Assembly (NCBI RefSeq): GCF_007556605.1
Contig: NZ_VJND01000002.1
Location: forward strand, 124,001 to 188,000
DNA: 64,000 bases
DNA from: Tepidimonas sediminis
GTDB taxonomy: Bacteria; Pseudomonadota; Gammaproteobacteria; Burkholderiales; Burkholderiaceae_C
Direction of reading: 5' to 3'
How positions within the stretch are numbered: position 1 is the stretch's first letter; every line of letters starts with the position of its first letter. The position numbers and the translations under genes are program-made. The notes under the pieces were generated by a model. That model did no database searches. It was not told where the DNA came from and saw nothing but the letters and a program-made list of their open reading frames with translations. Of the stretch, positions 1 to 9,216 are shown one piece after another.

Positions 1-583
1 CGATGACGCTGCGCGGCATGCCGTCGAACTTGGCGTTGTCCGGATCCTGCGCGATCAGCAGGCCGCCGGCCTCGTTGATGGTGCCGGCGCCGCGCGTGCC
101 GTCCGATCCGGTGCCCGACAGGATCACGCCGACCGAGTGGTCGCCGTAGTGCGTGGCCAGCGACTGGAAGAAGACGTCGATGGGCAGCGTGAAGGCCCGG
201 GGGCTCTTGGGCGTCAGGCGCAGGTGCGCGCCGTCCAGGTGCATGATCGCGCCGGGCGGGATCAGGTACACATGGTTGGCCCGGATCGGCATGTCGTCCT
301 CGACCATGATGACCGGCATCGCCGTGTGCCGCGCCAGCAGGCTGGCCATCATGCTCTTGTGGTCCGGCGACAGGTGCTGGATGACGACGTAGGCCGCGCC
401 GGTGTCGGGCGGCAGGGCGGCGAACAGCTTTTCCAGTGCATCCAGCCCGCCGGCCGAGGCGCCGATGGCGACGACGTAGAGGCGGTGTTCGTCGCGGGAC
501 GGCGCAGCGGCGTCGTGATCGGCCGGCGCGGCCGGGCTGCTGGCGCGGCGTCCGGGTCGGCCGCGGCTGGCGCGCAGGTTCAT
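1..583 (-). CDS. CheB-domain chemotaxis-type protein, N-terminal part (cut by window edge)
   Basis: The 194 visible residues are a protein-glutamate methylesterase (CheB) domain preceded by about 33 disordered residues. The catalytic triad is visible: Ser43 in GASAGG, His70 in IQHLSPD and Asp161 in GTGSDG. There is no receiver domain in front of it, whereas classical CheB starts with one. An N-terminal CheB domain is typical of CheB-CheR-PAS hybrid signalling proteins, so the part beyond the window probably carries a CheR methyltransferase and PAS domains; that is inference. The start at 583 has a GGAGGG Shine-Dalgarno about 8 bases upstream. A stand-alone CheB-like protein is the alternative. 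Confidence 0.85.
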   Translation of the reverse strand, partial: MNLRASRGRPGRRASSPAAPADHDAAAPSRDEHRLYVVAIGASAGGLDALEKLFAALPPDTGAAYVVIQHLSPDHKSMMASLLARHTAMPVIMVEDDMPIRANHVYLIPPGAIMHLDGAHLRLTPKSPRAFTLPIDVFFQSLATHYGDHSVGVILSGTGSDGTRGAGTINEAGGLLIAQDPDNAKFDGMPRSVI

Positions 584-664
584 GGCTCAAGCCCTCCAGC
601 CCTCATCCTAGCAAAGGGCCGCCGCATGCCGTGTCGTCTCGCGTCGAATGGGGAGATGCCGCGC

Positions 665-1627
665 TCAGCCGCCGTCGACCAGCACGTCGCCGTCCCGCCG
701 CGCGGCGCCGCTGGCGCACAGGTCGTCGACCAGCGCCTGCAACCAGGCGTCGAACGGCGCGCCGCCGCCGTGGTGCGCGTGCAGCCGCACGAGCAGCGGC
801 ACCTGCCGTGCCCACGCGTGCACCGCCGCCAGCGGCTGGCGCTGCCACTGCAGCAGCTTGAACTTCAGCAGCACCTTCAGCGCATGGCGGCGGTGGCGCG
901 CGGGGTCGGCGGCCAACGCCTGCAGCCGCTGGCGCGCCAGCGCCAGCGCCGCCGCCACCGGGGCGGCCGGCCCGGCGCCGCCGTGCGCCGCGTCGCCGAA
1001 CGGGCTGCCGTGGCCGGGGATGACGACGCGCGGCGCCAGCCGCTCGATCAGATCCAGCGTCGCCGCCACGGCGTCGAAGCCGGGCTCCCCCTCCAGTTCC
1101 GGAAAGACGACGCCGAAGCCATGCTGCCACAGCGCATCGCCGCTGATCAGCGTGCGGCTGGCGGGCTCGAATAGCATCACGGCGTCCGGGTCGTGACCCG
1201 GGGCGGCGTGGATCTGCCACCCGCGGCCGGCCAGCGTCACCGTCGCGCCCGGGGTCAGCAGCGCGTCGAAGGTGAAGCGCGCGCAGTCCTGCCCGGTGGC
1301 GCGGTAGCTCAGGCGCGCCTCGTCCCACGCGCGCACGGCCTCGGCCTGCCCGGGCGGGATGGCGGTGCGCAGGCCGGGGTAGCGCGCCTGCAGCGCGGCG
1401 TTGCCGCCGCAGTGGTCGCTGTGCAGGTGGGTGTTGAGCAGCCGCTGCAGCGGCCGCCCGCCCAGCGCATGCTCCACCAGCGCCAGCGTCTGCGCGGCGT
1501 GGCTGACGTAGCCGCTGTCGACGAGCGCCGTGCCCTCCGGCCCCTCGCACAGCACGTTGTTGGCCGAGAGCCAGCCGCGCTCGAACACGCGCACGCCGGG
1601 GGGCAGGGCGGGGTGGTGGATGCTCAT
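665..1627 (-). CDS. Metallo-beta-lactamase-fold hydrolase
   Basis: A 320-residue MBL-fold protein. The zinc-binding HxHxDH motif is at residues 67-72 (THLHSDH), followed further on by a histidine in AAPGHDPD, an aspartate in ISGDALW and a histidine in VIPGHGSPF, so both metal sites look complete. No signal peptide is seen, so it is probably cytoplasmic. The substrate cannot be told from the motifs; glyoxalase II-like thioesterases, lactonases and phosphodiesterases share this fold. It lies directly downstream of the diguanylate cyclase gene, whose stop codon nearly touches this start, so the two are probably co-transcribed. Confidence 0.85.
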   Translation of the reverse strand: MSIHHPALPPGVRVFERGWLSANNVLCEGPEGTALVDSGYVSHAAQTLALVEHALGGRPLQRLLNTHLHSDHCGGNAALQARYPGLRTAIPPGQAEAVRAWDEARLSYRATGQDCARFTFDALLTPGATVTLAGRGWQIHAAPGHDPDAVMLFEPASRTLISGDALWQHGFGVVFPELEGEPGFDAVAATLDLIERLAPRVVIPGHGSPFGDAAHGGAGPAAPVAAALALARQRLQALAADPARHRRHALKVLLKFKLLQWQRQPLAAVHAWARQVPLLVRLHAHHGGGAPFDAWLQALVDDLCASGAARRDGDVLVDGG

Positions 1628-1628
1628 G

Positions 1629-2798
1629 TCAAGCCGCGGTGCCCGTCGGCGCCTGCACGACGCGGTCGCGGCCCCGCGCCTTGGCCTCGTACAGCGCCGC
1701 GTCGGCCAGGGCGATGGCCGCTTCCAGCGTCACGCCGGGTGGGGCATCCGCGCCGGCGGGCGCGACGGCCGTCAGGCCGATGCTGACGGTGTAGGCAGGC
1801 ACGTCCGCCGCGCACGGCTGGGCGCGGATGCGCTCGGCGATGGCCAGCGCGGCGGTGGCCTCGGTGTCGGGCAGCAGCACGACGAACTCCTCGCCGCCGT
1901 AGCGGCCGAAGCGGTCGGTGGCGCGCAGGGTGCGCCGCACGCGCTGCGCGAAGTCGCGCAGCACGCGGTCGCCGGTCGGGTGACCATGCGTGTCGTTGAC
2001 GCGCTTGAAGTGGTCCAGGTCCAGCATCAGCAGCGCGGCGGGCCGCATGCTGCGCTGCTGGCGGCGCAGCTCGTGCGTGGCGGCGTCCCAGAAGGCGGCG
2101 CGCGTCAGCGCCCCGGTCAGGCTGTCATGCGTGGCCAGGTCGCGGATGTGCTGCTGCAGCCGCTGCTGCGCCAGCAGCACGAGGCCGATGCCCTCGCCCA
2201 GCAGCGAAAAGGCGTAGCTGCCCAAGTAGATGTTTTGCCAGACCGAGGGGGTGAACAGGTCGGCGTCGCGTGCCTCCAGCTGCGCGGTGGCGGAGCGAAA
2301 TGCCAGCGCCACGGCGCTGAAGGCGATCCAGCCGAGCAGGAACCGGGCGGCGAAGCTGCTGCGGTCGTGCCGCCACACCAGCTGCAGGTGGGCCAGCTGC
2401 ACCACCGCCATCAGTCCCGGCACGATCATCAGCCGCAGCGGGTAGTGCGGCCAGACGGTGCTGAGCAGCAGCAGCGCCACCGCCGTCACCCCGAGCCAGA
2501 CCCAAGGCCAGCGCGGCAGCCGCTCGTCCCAGAAGCGGCAGCTGCCCATGTACATCAGCGCCGCGCCGCCGACGATGCAGCCGTTGCCGAGCACGATGCT
2601 GACCGGCGGGCTGATCCAGCCGCGCAGGCCCATCAGCACCGTGCCGACGAAGATCACCAGCGGCCCGGCCGCCCACCACGCGGCAGCGGGCAGCAGCTCG
2701 CGGTTCTGCCGCCACAGGTGCAGCAGCACCACCGAGGTCAGCACGCCGATGGCACCCAACAGCAGCACCACGGCGCGCAGGTCGAGTTCGCTGGTCAT
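1629..2798 (-). CDS. Membrane-bound GGDEF diguanylate cyclase
   Basis: About 389 residues. The first ~200 form six or more hydrophobic membrane segments, and the rest is a GGDEF domain beginning near DSLTGALTR. The active-site motif is RYGGEEF, intact for making cyclic-di-GMP from two GTP. An RxxD inhibitory site (RATD) lies five residues before GGEEF, as expected for product feedback. The reading frame is open further upstream to 2915, but that would overlap the preceding toxin gene and gives a non-membrane, proline-rich extension, so the ATG at 2798 is preferred. The membrane sensor does not match a named MASE type that I can identify. Confidence 0.9.
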   Translation of the reverse strand: MTSELDLRAVVLLLGAIGVLTSVVLLHLWRQNRELLPAAAWWAAGPLVIFVGTVLMGLRGWISPPVSIVLGNGCIVGGAALMYMGSCRFWDERLPRWPWVWLGVTAVALLLLSTVWPHYPLRLMIVPGLMAVVQLAHLQLVWRHDRSSFAARFLLGWIAFSAVALAFRSATAQLEARDADLFTPSVWQNIYLGSYAFSLLGEGIGLVLLAQQRLQQHIRDLATHDSLTGALTRAAFWDAATHELRRQQRSMRPAALLMLDLDHFKRVNDTHGHPTGDRVLRDFAQRVRRTLRATDRFGRYGGEEFVVLLPDTEATAALAIAERIRAQPCAADVPAYTVSIGLTAVAPAGADAPPGVTLEAAIALADAALYEAKARGRDRVVQAPTGTAA

Positions 2799-2904
2799 CG
2801 TCCGCCCCTGCGACGTTGCCGGATCGACGTCAGTGTAACGGCCCGGTTTGTCGTTTTGAGCGGGATTGCAACCCTTGCTCGTGCTTGTAGCGCAAGGGCA
2901 TCGA

Positions 2905-3477
2905 TCAAAGCGCAAACATCCAGCGGCGCAGTACCGCCACCGTCTGTGTCAGGCCCTGCGCCCGCAGGGTGTCGAGGTATTCCTCGGCGGTCTTGGGCGG
3001 GTGGCGCAGCGAGCGGCGGTGGCGGGCGGCCGCTTCCAGCGTCCGCGCAGGCTGCTGGTCCAGCAGGTCGGCGATGAAGTCATCCGGGTGCTGCGCCGCA
3101 AGGCCGTAGGGCCGCGGCGCCTCGGCTGGGAAATCCTGCAAGTTGAAGGTGACAATCAGCTCGGCCTTGGCGCGGATGGCGGCGGCCACCACGTGGCGGT
3201 CATCGGGGTCGGGCAGGTCGATCGCCGGGATCAGCGGCTCGAAGTCGCTGACAAGGCAGTCACGCACGTGGGCGTCCATCAGCTGGCGCGTGCGCTCGAG
3301 CTGCTCTGCGGTCAGGTCGGGGCGGCGCGCCCGGACGTTGCGCATCCACTCGTCGTGGATGCGCGCGCTCCAGCGCGCCCGCACCAGATCGGCCAGCGCC
3401 AGATGCATCAGCAGGTCGCGCAGCGGCGCGGGGTAGAGCACGCAGGCGTCGTGGACGGCGATCGGCGGCGCGCCCAT
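2905..3477 (-). CDS. PIN-domain toxin-like ribonuclease
   Basis: A 190-residue PIN-domain protein (COG1569/PIN_3-like). The first acidic residue is in AVHDACVLY, further acidic residues are in the LPDPDDRHVVAAA stretch, and a conserved asparagine/aspartate lies in VTFNLQDFP; these are the usual positions of the metal-binding carboxylates. The family acts as endoribonucleases in type II toxin-antitoxin systems. It starts 4 bases after the stop of the HTH gene upstream, so antitoxin and toxin are in the usual order and co-transcribed. It is longer than VapC (about 130 residues) because of a C-terminal extension rich in arginine. Toxicity is inferred from family and context. Confidence 0.8.
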   Translation of the reverse strand: MGAPPIAVHDACVLYPAPLRDLLMHLALADLVRARWSARIHDEWMRNVRARRPDLTAEQLERTRQLMDAHVRDCLVSDFEPLIPAIDLPDPDDRHVVAAAIRAKAELIVTFNLQDFPAEAPRPYGLAAQHPDDFIADLLDQQPARTLEAAARHRRSLRHPPKTAEEYLDTLRAQGLTQTVAVLRRWMFAL

Positions 3478-3481
3478 CCCG

Positions 3482-3943
3482 TCAGTAGCCCATGCCGAGC
3501 GCCTGGGCCTGGGCTGCCAGTTCGTCGAGCGCCTGGCTGCGCGCGGCGTCGATGCGCTGCTTGTAGGCGAGCACGTCCTGGTAGCGCACGCGCCGGTGGC
3601 GACCGACGCGGTGGAACGGGATTTCCCCCTTTTCCAGCAGCTGGATCAGGAAAGGCCGCGACACCTGCAGCAGGTCGGCCGCCTCCTGCGTCGTCAGCTC
3701 GGCGTGCAGCGGGATGAGGGTGACGGTGTGCCCTTGGCCGATCTCGGTCAACACGTCCAGCAGCAGGCGCAGCGCGGGCGCCGGCAGCGTCACGGAATGC
3801 ACGGCGCCCTGCTCGTCGCGGAAGTCGATGCGCTGGCTGCCCGCGCGGGTCTGCAGCACGGCCGACAGCACGCGCGATGATGCCCGCGCAAGCGCGGCCT
3901 CCTCGGCCGAGGGCGGCGTGGTGGGGCGGACGAGGCTGACCAT
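3482..3943 (-). CDS. HTH (excisionase-type) antitoxin partner of the PIN toxin
   Basis: About 153 residues. The C-terminal half carries an excisionase/MerR-type helix-turn-helix (TTQEAADLLQVSRPFLIQLL) followed by GEIPFHRVGRHRRVRYQDV, the typical wing. This protein class is commonly paired with COG1569-type PIN toxins as the DNA-binding antitoxin. The frame is open to 4024, but the ATG at 3943 is preferred because the upstream part would be encoded by an AT-rich, promoter-like stretch. A GGAG lies about 14 bases upstream, which is loose for a Shine-Dalgarno. The gene runs away from the fadD 3' end. Confidence 0.75.
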   Translation of the reverse strand: MVSLVRPTTPPSAEEAALARASSRVLSAVLQTRAGSQRIDFRDEQGAVHSVTLPAPALRLLLDVLTEIGQGHTVTLIPLHAELTTQEAADLLQVSRPFLIQLLEKGEIPFHRVGRHRRVRYQDVLAYKQRIDAARSQALDELAAQAQALGMGY

Positions 3944-3976
3944 GCGGTGTCCGGTGTCTCCGATGGTGATGCCCGG

Positions 3977-3998
3977 ATCATAATCGAAATAAACGAAA
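3977..3998 (-). promoter_or_regulatory. Candidate promoter/operator of the HTH-PIN pair
   Basis: On the minus strand TATGAT (3982-3977) is a good -10 match, giving a leader of about 27 bases to the antitoxin start. Just upstream, read on the plus strand, CGAAA is repeated directly (3985-3989 and 3994-3998) inside a locally A/T-rich patch that is unlike the surrounding sequence. No -35 match is at the right spacing. The repeat could be an autoregulatory operator; this is inference. Confidence 0.4.
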
Positions 3999-4076
3999 AG
4001 AGGGGGAAGAGGACTGACCTGCACGGCCGATGCGTCATCCGTTTGCCTCGTCGCCCCTTCGTTCCCGCGCCGCGGG

Positions 4077-5771
4077 TCAGGCCTTGCCGCGCAGCTCGCG
4101 GCGCAGGATCTTGCCCACCGCGCTCTTGGGCAGCTCCTCGCAGAACTCGATGTACTTGGGCCGCTTGTAGCCGGTCAGGTTGTCGTGGCAGAAGCGCATC
4201 ACCTGCTCCTCGGTCAGCGTCGGGTCGCTGCGCACGACGTAGAGCTTGACCGCCTCGCCCGAGTGCGGGTCGGGCACGCCCACCGCGGCGCACTCCAGCA
4301 CCCCGGGGCAGGTGGAGACGACGTTGTCGATCTCGGTCGGGTAGACGTTGAAGCCCGAGACGATGATCATGTCCTTCTTGCGGTCGACGATGCGGATGTA
4401 GCCGCGCTCGTCCATGACGCCGACGTCCCCGGTGCGCAGGAAGCCGTCGGCGGTGAAGACCTTGGCCGTCTCCTCCGGCTTGTTGTAGTAGCCGGTCATG
4501 ACGTTGGGGCCGCGGATGCAGATCTCGCCGATGCGGCCCGGCGGCAGGTCGGCGCCGTCGTCGTCCTTGATGGTGATCTCCACGCTGGGCAGCGGCAGGC
4601 CGATGGTGCCGGTGAACTCGGTGTTGGTGACCGGGTTGTTGGTGCCGATGGCGCAGGTCTCGCTCATGCCCCAGCCCTCGATCATCGTGCAGCCGGTGAC
4701 CTTCTTCCACTGCCGCGCGGTGCCTTCGCTGGCGGCCATGCCGCCGGCTTGCGACAGCACCAGCGACGAGAAGTCGAGCTGGCGGAAGCGCGCATTGGCC
4801 AGCAGCCCGTTGAACAGCGTGTTGACCGCGGGCAGCACGTGAAACGGCCGGCTCTTGAGCACCTCGACGAACCTGGGGATGTCGCGCGGATTGGGGATGA
4901 GGGTGGCGTGCGCACCCTGGCGCATGACCAGCAGCATCAGCGTCAGCGCGAAGATGTGGTAGAGCGGCAGCGCCATGATGTGGTTGGTGCGGCACGCATC
5001 GCCGACGCGGTCCAGCGCCGGCTGGAACCACGCCTCGGCCTGCAGGATGGCGGCCACGACGTTGCCATGCGTCAGCACGGCGCCCTTGGACAGGCCGGTG
5101 GTGCCGCCGGTGTACTGCAGGAAGGCGATGCTGTCGCGGTCCACCGCGGCGGGCTTGAGCGTGAGCGCCTCGCCCGCGCTCAGCGCCCGGCGGAACGGCA
5201 CGACGGTGCGCGGTCCCCCCGGCCCCTGCAGCGGCAGCCGGAACGCCGGCACCATGCGCGCCACGTGCCGCACGAGAAAGGTCATCCAGCGCCCGTACCA
5301 CGGCCCGAGCAGGTCGCCGAAGCTGGCCAGCACGACGTGGCGCACCGGCGTGTGGTCGATCACCTCCTCCAGCGTGTGGGCGAAGTTTTCCAGGATGACG
5401 ATCGCCTCGGCGCCGGCGTCGCCGAGCTGGTGCTGCAGCTCGCGCGCGGTGTAGAGCGGGTTGACGTTGACGCAGGTGTAGCCGGCGCGCAGCACCGCGG
5501 CCATCGTGACCAGGAACTGCGGCAGGTTGGGCAGCATGATGGCCACGCGCGCCCCGGTGGGCAGGCCGAGCGACTGCAGGTACGCGCCCAGCGCGGTGCT
5601 CCAGCGGTCGAGCTGGCCATAGGTCATCCAGCGGTCCATGCAGACCGACACCGGCTCGTGCGCGCTGCGGCGAAACGCCTGCTCCAGCAATTCCACCAGC
5701 GAGCGGTACTGCGTCGGGTCGATGTCGGCGGGCACGCCGGGCGGGTAGCTCTTCAGCCAAATGCGTTCCAT
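4077..5771 (-). CDS. fadD: Long-chain acyl-CoA synthetase
   Basis: A 564-residue AMP-forming ligase of the FadD type. The AMP-binding P-loop YTGGTTGLSKGAVLTHGN, the acceptor motif GWGMSETCAIG, and the C-terminal hinge and FACS motif RTGDVGVMDERGYIRIVDRKKD followed by VSGFNVYPTEID are all present, as is the catalytic lysine region near the end (PKSAVGKILRR). Length is that of E. coli FadD (561). It activates free long-chain fatty acids to acyl-CoA for beta-oxidation, probably at the inner face of the membrane. It is transcribed alone, divergently from the GNAT gene. Chain-length preference cannot be read from the sequence. Confidence 0.93.
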   Translation of the reverse strand: MERIWLKSYPPGVPADIDPTQYRSLVELLEQAFRRSAHEPVSVCMDRWMTYGQLDRWSTALGAYLQSLGLPTGARVAIMLPNLPQFLVTMAAVLRAGYTCVNVNPLYTARELQHQLGDAGAEAIVILENFAHTLEEVIDHTPVRHVVLASFGDLLGPWYGRWMTFLVRHVARMVPAFRLPLQGPGGPRTVVPFRRALSAGEALTLKPAAVDRDSIAFLQYTGGTTGLSKGAVLTHGNVVAAILQAEAWFQPALDRVGDACRTNHIMALPLYHIFALTLMLLVMRQGAHATLIPNPRDIPRFVEVLKSRPFHVLPAVNTLFNGLLANARFRQLDFSSLVLSQAGGMAASEGTARQWKKVTGCTMIEGWGMSETCAIGTNNPVTNTEFTGTIGLPLPSVEITIKDDDGADLPPGRIGEICIRGPNVMTGYYNKPEETAKVFTADGFLRTGDVGVMDERGYIRIVDRKKDMIIVSGFNVYPTEIDNVVSTCPGVLECAAVGVPDPHSGEAVKLYVVRSDPTLTEEQVMRFCHDNLTGYKRPKYIEFCEELPKSAVGKILRRELRGKA

Positions 5772-5949
5772 GGGCGGCAGCGAGGGGGAAGGATCCGGCC
5801 ATTGTGGAGCGGGGGGACGCGCTGCGGTTCAGGGGATGCCCCTAGAAGCTGTCGCCGGCGGCACAGGCGCGGCGGCGGGACGGTCGCCGCCGTCCCTTCG
5901 TCGGCCTCGGATATCCGGGAAAACCCTGATGCGCAGGCGTCGGATCGTG

Positions 5950-5955
5950 TACAGT
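5950..5955 (+). promoter_or_regulatory. Candidate -10 element of the GNAT gene (leaderless spacing)
   Basis: TACAGT ends 7 bases before the ATG at 5963. With the usual 6-8 base gap to the first transcribed base, transcription would begin at or next to the start codon. No purine-rich Shine-Dalgarno is seen. Confidence 0.4.
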
Positions 5956-5962
5956 GCGGGGC

Positions 5963-6637
5963 ATGGTCAGTCCCGCGATGTCCGAACGTCCCGATGTCGT
6001 CACCCCGCCGGTGGCGCGGCGGGCGCGCACGCGCGTGCCGATCCGCACGCTCGACGCCGGCGACCGCGAGGCGATCCTGCAGCACCTGCTGGCGCTGGGC
6101 GAGCGCGACCGCTACCTGCGTTTCGGCTTTGCCGCCCAGGACGAGCACATCCGCCGCTACGTCGACGGCCTGCGCTTCGGGCTGGATGAGGTGTTCGGCA
6201 TCTTCAACCGCCGCCTGCAGCTGATCGCGATGGCGCACCTGGCCTACATGGTGCGGCCGGGGCAGGGCAGCGATGCGGCCGAGTTCGGGGTCAGCGTGAG
6301 CGCGCATGCGCGCGGGCGCGGCTACGGGCAGCGGCTGTTCGCGCGCGCGCTGCTGCATGCACGCAACCACGGCGTGCGTCTGCTCTACATCCATGCGCTG
6401 AGCGAGAACGCGCCGATGCTGCACATCGCGCGCAAGGCCGGCGCCGTCGTGGTGCAGCAGGCCGGCGAGAGTGAGTGCCACCTGGAACTGCCGCCGGCGG
6501 ACTTCGACTCGCAGTGGCGCGAGCTGCTGCAGGAGGAGCTGGCGCGCGCCGACTTCGGGTTCAAGGCGCTGCGCGCGCGGTTGCGGCGGCTGGGCCGTTG
6601 GCTGCAGGGCCGGCTGGGCCTGCGCCAGGGGCGTTGA
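5963..6637 (+). CDS. GNAT-family N-acetyltransferase
   Basis: About 224 residues. The acetyl-CoA binding motif A is clear: VSVSAHARGRGYGQRLF with the RxxGxG/A pattern, followed by a conserved asparagine-containing region (LSENAPMLHIARKAGA). The C-terminal 40 residues are an arginine-rich helix beyond the GNAT fold. A GTG at 5954 and an ATG at 5978 are alternative starts; 5963 fits the -10 element upstream. The acceptor substrate is not evident and no partner gene is adjacent. It is divergent from fadD and 79 bases before corC. Confidence 0.8.
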   Translation: MVSPAMSERPDVVTPPVARRARTRVPIRTLDAGDREAILQHLLALGERDRYLRFGFAAQDEHIRRYVDGLRFGLDEVFGIFNRRLQLIAMAHLAYMVRPGQGSDAAEFGVSVSAHARGRGYGQRLFARALLHARNHGVRLLYIHALSENAPMLHIARKAGAVVVQQAGESECHLELPPADFDSQWRELLQEELARADFGFKALRARLRRLGRWLQGRLGLRQGR

Positions 6638-6682
6638 GGACGGCGGCGGCGCCGGGCCGGCCGGCGCTGCGTCCGGCTGTTG

Positions 6683-6688
6683 TATCCT
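6683..6688 (+). promoter_or_regulatory. Candidate -10 element upstream of corC-lnt
   Basis: TATCCT lies 28 bases before the GTG start of corC, in the short gap after the GNAT gene. It would give a short leader for a corC-lnt transcript. No convincing -35 element is visible. Confidence 0.3.
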
Positions 6689-6716
6689 TGCGGCGTCGCA
6701 ACCACCGCCCACCTCC

Positions 6717-7589
6717 GTGGCCGATCCTGCCCATTCCGCCGAACGCGGGGCCAGCCGCAGCCGCTCCGGCGACCCGCGCGGCTTCCTGCAGCGCCTGGTC
6801 GAGTTCCTGCACCCCGGTCCGGATTCGCGCGCCGAGCTGATCGAGGCGCTGGCCGAGGCCGAGGACAACGACGTCATCGGCGCGGAGTCGCGCGTGATGC
6901 TGGAGGGCGTCATCCGCATCGCCGACATGACGGCGCGCGACGTGATGGTGGCCGCCGCGCGCATGGACGCGCTGGACATCAACGCGCCGTACCCCGAGCT
7001 GCTCAATGTCGTCATCGACACCGGGCACTCGCGCTTTCCGGTCTACGACGGCGAGCGCGACAACATCATCGGCATCCTGCTGGCCAAGGATCTGCTTAAA
7101 TTGCAGCGCGCCCCGGAGCTCAACCTGCGCACGCTGCTGCGCCCGGCGGTGTTCGTGCCGGAGAGCAAGCCCCTCAACGACCTGCTGCGCGAATTCCGCG
7201 CCAACCGCAACCACCTGGCGATCGTGATCGACGAGTTCGGGCGCGTGGCCGGGCTGGTGACGATCGAGGACGTGCTGGAGGAGATCGTCGGCGACATCGA
7301 GGACGAGTTCGACGCCGACGACGAGCCCGAGGGCGACATCTTCGCGCTGGCCGACGGCACCTGGCGCATCAGCGGCGACACGCCGATCGAGCGCGTCAAC
7401 GAATGGTTCCGGGTGCAGCTGCCGCAGGGTGAGTTCGAGACCATCGGCGGATTCGTCGCGCACGAGATGGGGCGGGTGCCGCGGCGTGGCGAGCGCTTCG
7501 AGGCGCAGGGTCTGAGCTTCACGGTGCAGCATGCGCGCGGCGGGGCGGTGCGCTGGTTCAAGGTGACCCGCCTGCCCACCGCGCCATGA
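6717..7589 (+). CDS. corC: CorC/YbeX-type CBS-domain protein
   Basis: About 290 residues starting at GTG. An acidic N-terminal stretch ([25 protein letters not shown]) leads to two CBS domains ([40 protein letters not shown]) and a C-terminal CorC_HlyC domain. The DUF21 membrane domain of the larger CNNM/CorB proteins is absent, so this is the soluble CorC/YbeX form, linked in enterics to magnesium/cobalt efflux and recently to ribosome-related roles. Its stop overlaps the lnt start (ATGA), the same ybeX-lnt order as in E. coli. The GTG start was chosen because homologues begin at this point; the frame is open further upstream but is then out of character. Confidence 0.9.
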   Translation: MADPAHSAERGASRSRSGDPRGFLQRLVEFLHPGPDSRAELIEALAEAEDNDVIGAESRVMLEGVIRIADMTARDVMVAAARMDALDINAPYPELLNVVIDTGHSRFPVYDGERDNIIGILLAKDLLKLQRAPELNLRTLLRPAVFVPESKPLNDLLREFRANRNHLAIVIDEFGRVAGLVTIEDVLEEIVGDIEDEFDADDEPEGDIFALADGTWRISGDTPIERVNEWFRVQLPQGEFETIGGFVAHEMGRVPRRGERFEAQGLSFTVQHARGGAVRWFKVTRLPTAP

Positions 7590-9205
7590 CGCCGGCGCGC
7601 GCAGCCGCGCTGGCGCCGGCTGCGCTGGCGCTCCTCGCCGGGCTGCTGCAGGCGTGGTCGGTGGCGTGGCCGTGGGGGCTGGAACTGGCACCGTGGCTGC
7701 GCCGCGGCGAGCCGGCCGGCTGGCTGCAGGTCACCAGCCTTGCCGCCGCGGTGGCGCTGCTGGCGCGCAGCCCGGATGCGCGCGCGCTGCTGCTGCGCGC
7801 GCTCGCCTTTGCCACCGCGTGGCTGGCGGGGGTGTTCGCGTGGCTGTTCACCTCCATGCACGCCTACGGTGGCATGGCCGCGCCCCTGGCGGCCGCCGCG
7901 GTGCTGCTGCTGGCGCTGTTCCTGGCGCTGGACTACGCGCTGGCGGCGTGGCTGTGGTGGCGCTGGCGGCCCGCCGCGCCCTGGGCGGCGGCGCTGGCGT
8001 TCGCCGCCGCCTGGACGCTGGCGGAGCTGGCGCGCGGCGTGCTGTGGACTGGTTTCCCTTGGGGCGCGGGGGGGTACGCGCAGGTGGACGTGCTGGGCGC
8101 GCTGGCCCCGTGGCTGGGCGTCTACGGCCTGGGGGCGCTGGCGGCGCTGGCGGCGGCGTGGCTGGCGCTGGCGCGCGGCGCGGCGCGGCTGGCCGGGGCG
8201 GCGCTCGTGCTGGCGCTGTGGGGCTGGCCCGGCGCCGGTGCGTGGCTGCACGCGCGCCTGCCGCAGCCGACGCAGCCGGCGGGGGCGCTGCCGGTGCGGC
8301 TGCTGCAGGGCGCCATCCCGCAGGACGAGAAGTTCGACGCCGAACGCGGCATCGAGCGCGCGCTGCGCTGGTACGGGCAGGCGCTCGTGCGCGCGGCGCA
8401 GACCCCTTCGCTGGCCGGCGGGCTGGTGGTGGCGCCCGAGACCGCCATTCCGCTGCTGCCGCAGGACGTGCCGGCCGACTACTGGACGGCGCTGGCCGGC
8501 GCGGTTCGCCAGGGCCACGCGGCGGTGCTGATGGGGCTGCCGCTGGGCAGCCTCGCCGACGGCTACACCAACTCCGTGGTCGGCTGGCGGCCCGGTGCGG
8601 CGCCGCAGGACGGAGCGCACGCGCCGGCGCGCGCCGACTACCGCTACGACAAGCACCACCTGGTGCCGTTCGGCGAATTCGTGCCGCCGGGCTTTCGCTG
8701 GTTCGTCGACCTGATGGTGATGCCGATGGGCGACTTCGCGCGCGGCGCGCTGCCGCAGCCGCCGCTGCAGTGGGGCGGCCAGCGCATCGCACCGCACGTC
8801 TGCTACGAGGACCTGTTCGGCGAGGAGCTGGCGGCGGCGTTCCGCGACCCGATGCAGGCGCCGACGGTGCTGGTCAACGTCAGCAACATCGCCTGGTTCG
8901 GCGACGGCGTGGCGATCGACCAGCACCGCGGCATCGCCCGCCTGCGCGCGCTGGAGCTGGGGCGCCCGATGCTGCGCGCCACCAACACCGGGGCGACCGC
9001 GGCGATCGACCACCGCGGGCAGGTGATCGCGGAGCTGCCGCGCGGCGTGCCGGGCGAGCTCGACGCCGTCGTGCAGGGCCGGCAGGGCCTGACGCCCTAC
9101 GCGCGCTGGGCCGGCCGCTGGGGGCTGGCGCCGGTGGCCGCCGCGGCGCTGCTGCTGTGGGCGCTGGCGCTGGCCGCGGGCGGGCGGCGCCGGGTGGGGC
9201 CGTAG
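7586..9205 (+). CDS. lnt: Apolipoprotein N-acyltransferase
   Basis: A 539-residue inner-membrane enzyme that adds the third acyl chain to lipoproteins. The first ~240 residues contain six or so hydrophobic segments, followed by a nitrilase-type periplasmic domain with the full Glu-Lys-Cys triad: Glu285 in APETAIP, Lys356 in [12 protein letters not shown] and Cys406 in CYEDLFG. A C-terminal hydrophobic helix closes it. The start overlaps the corC stop by 4 bases, implying translational coupling. Lnt acts after Lgt and LspA and is needed for Lol-dependent lipoprotein sorting. Confidence 0.95.
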   Translation: MTPARAAALAPAALALLAGLLQAWSVAWPWGLELAPWLRRGEPAGWLQVTSLAAAVALLARSPDARALLLRALAFATAWLAGVFAWLFTSMHAYGGMAAPLAAAAVLLLALFLALDYALAAWLWWRWRPAAPWAAALAFAAAWTLAELARGVLWTGFPWGAGGYAQVDVLGALAPWLGVYGLGALAALAAAWLALARGAARLAGAALVLALWGWPGAGAWLHARLPQPTQPAGALPVRLLQGAIPQDEKFDAERGIERALRWYGQALVRAAQTPSLAGGLVVAPETAIPLLPQDVPADYWTALAGAVRQGHAAVLMGLPLGSLADGYTNSVVGWRPGAAPQDGAHAPARADYRYDKHHLVPFGEFVPPGFRWFVDLMVMPMGDFARGALPQPPLQWGGQRIAPHVCYEDLFGEELAAAFRDPMQAPTVLVNVSNIAWFGDGVAIDQHRGIARLRALELGRPMLRATNTGATAAIDHRGQVIAELPRGVPGELDAVVQGRQGLTPYARWAGRWGLAPVAAAALLLWALALAAGGRRRVGP

Positions 9206-9208
9206 AAT
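9203..9208 (+). promoter_or_regulatory. Candidate -10 element of glyQ (leaderless spacing)
   Basis: TAGAAT overlaps the lnt stop codon and ends 8 bases before the glyQ ATG. There is no Shine-Dalgarno in the 8-base gap, so a transcript from here would be leaderless. Confidence 0.5.
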
Positions 9209-9216
9209 CGGCCTTC

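Noticed and set aside
2799-2915. Longer N-terminus for the diguanylate cyclase
   Set aside because: It would overlap the PIN toxin gene and adds non-membrane, promoter-like sequence.
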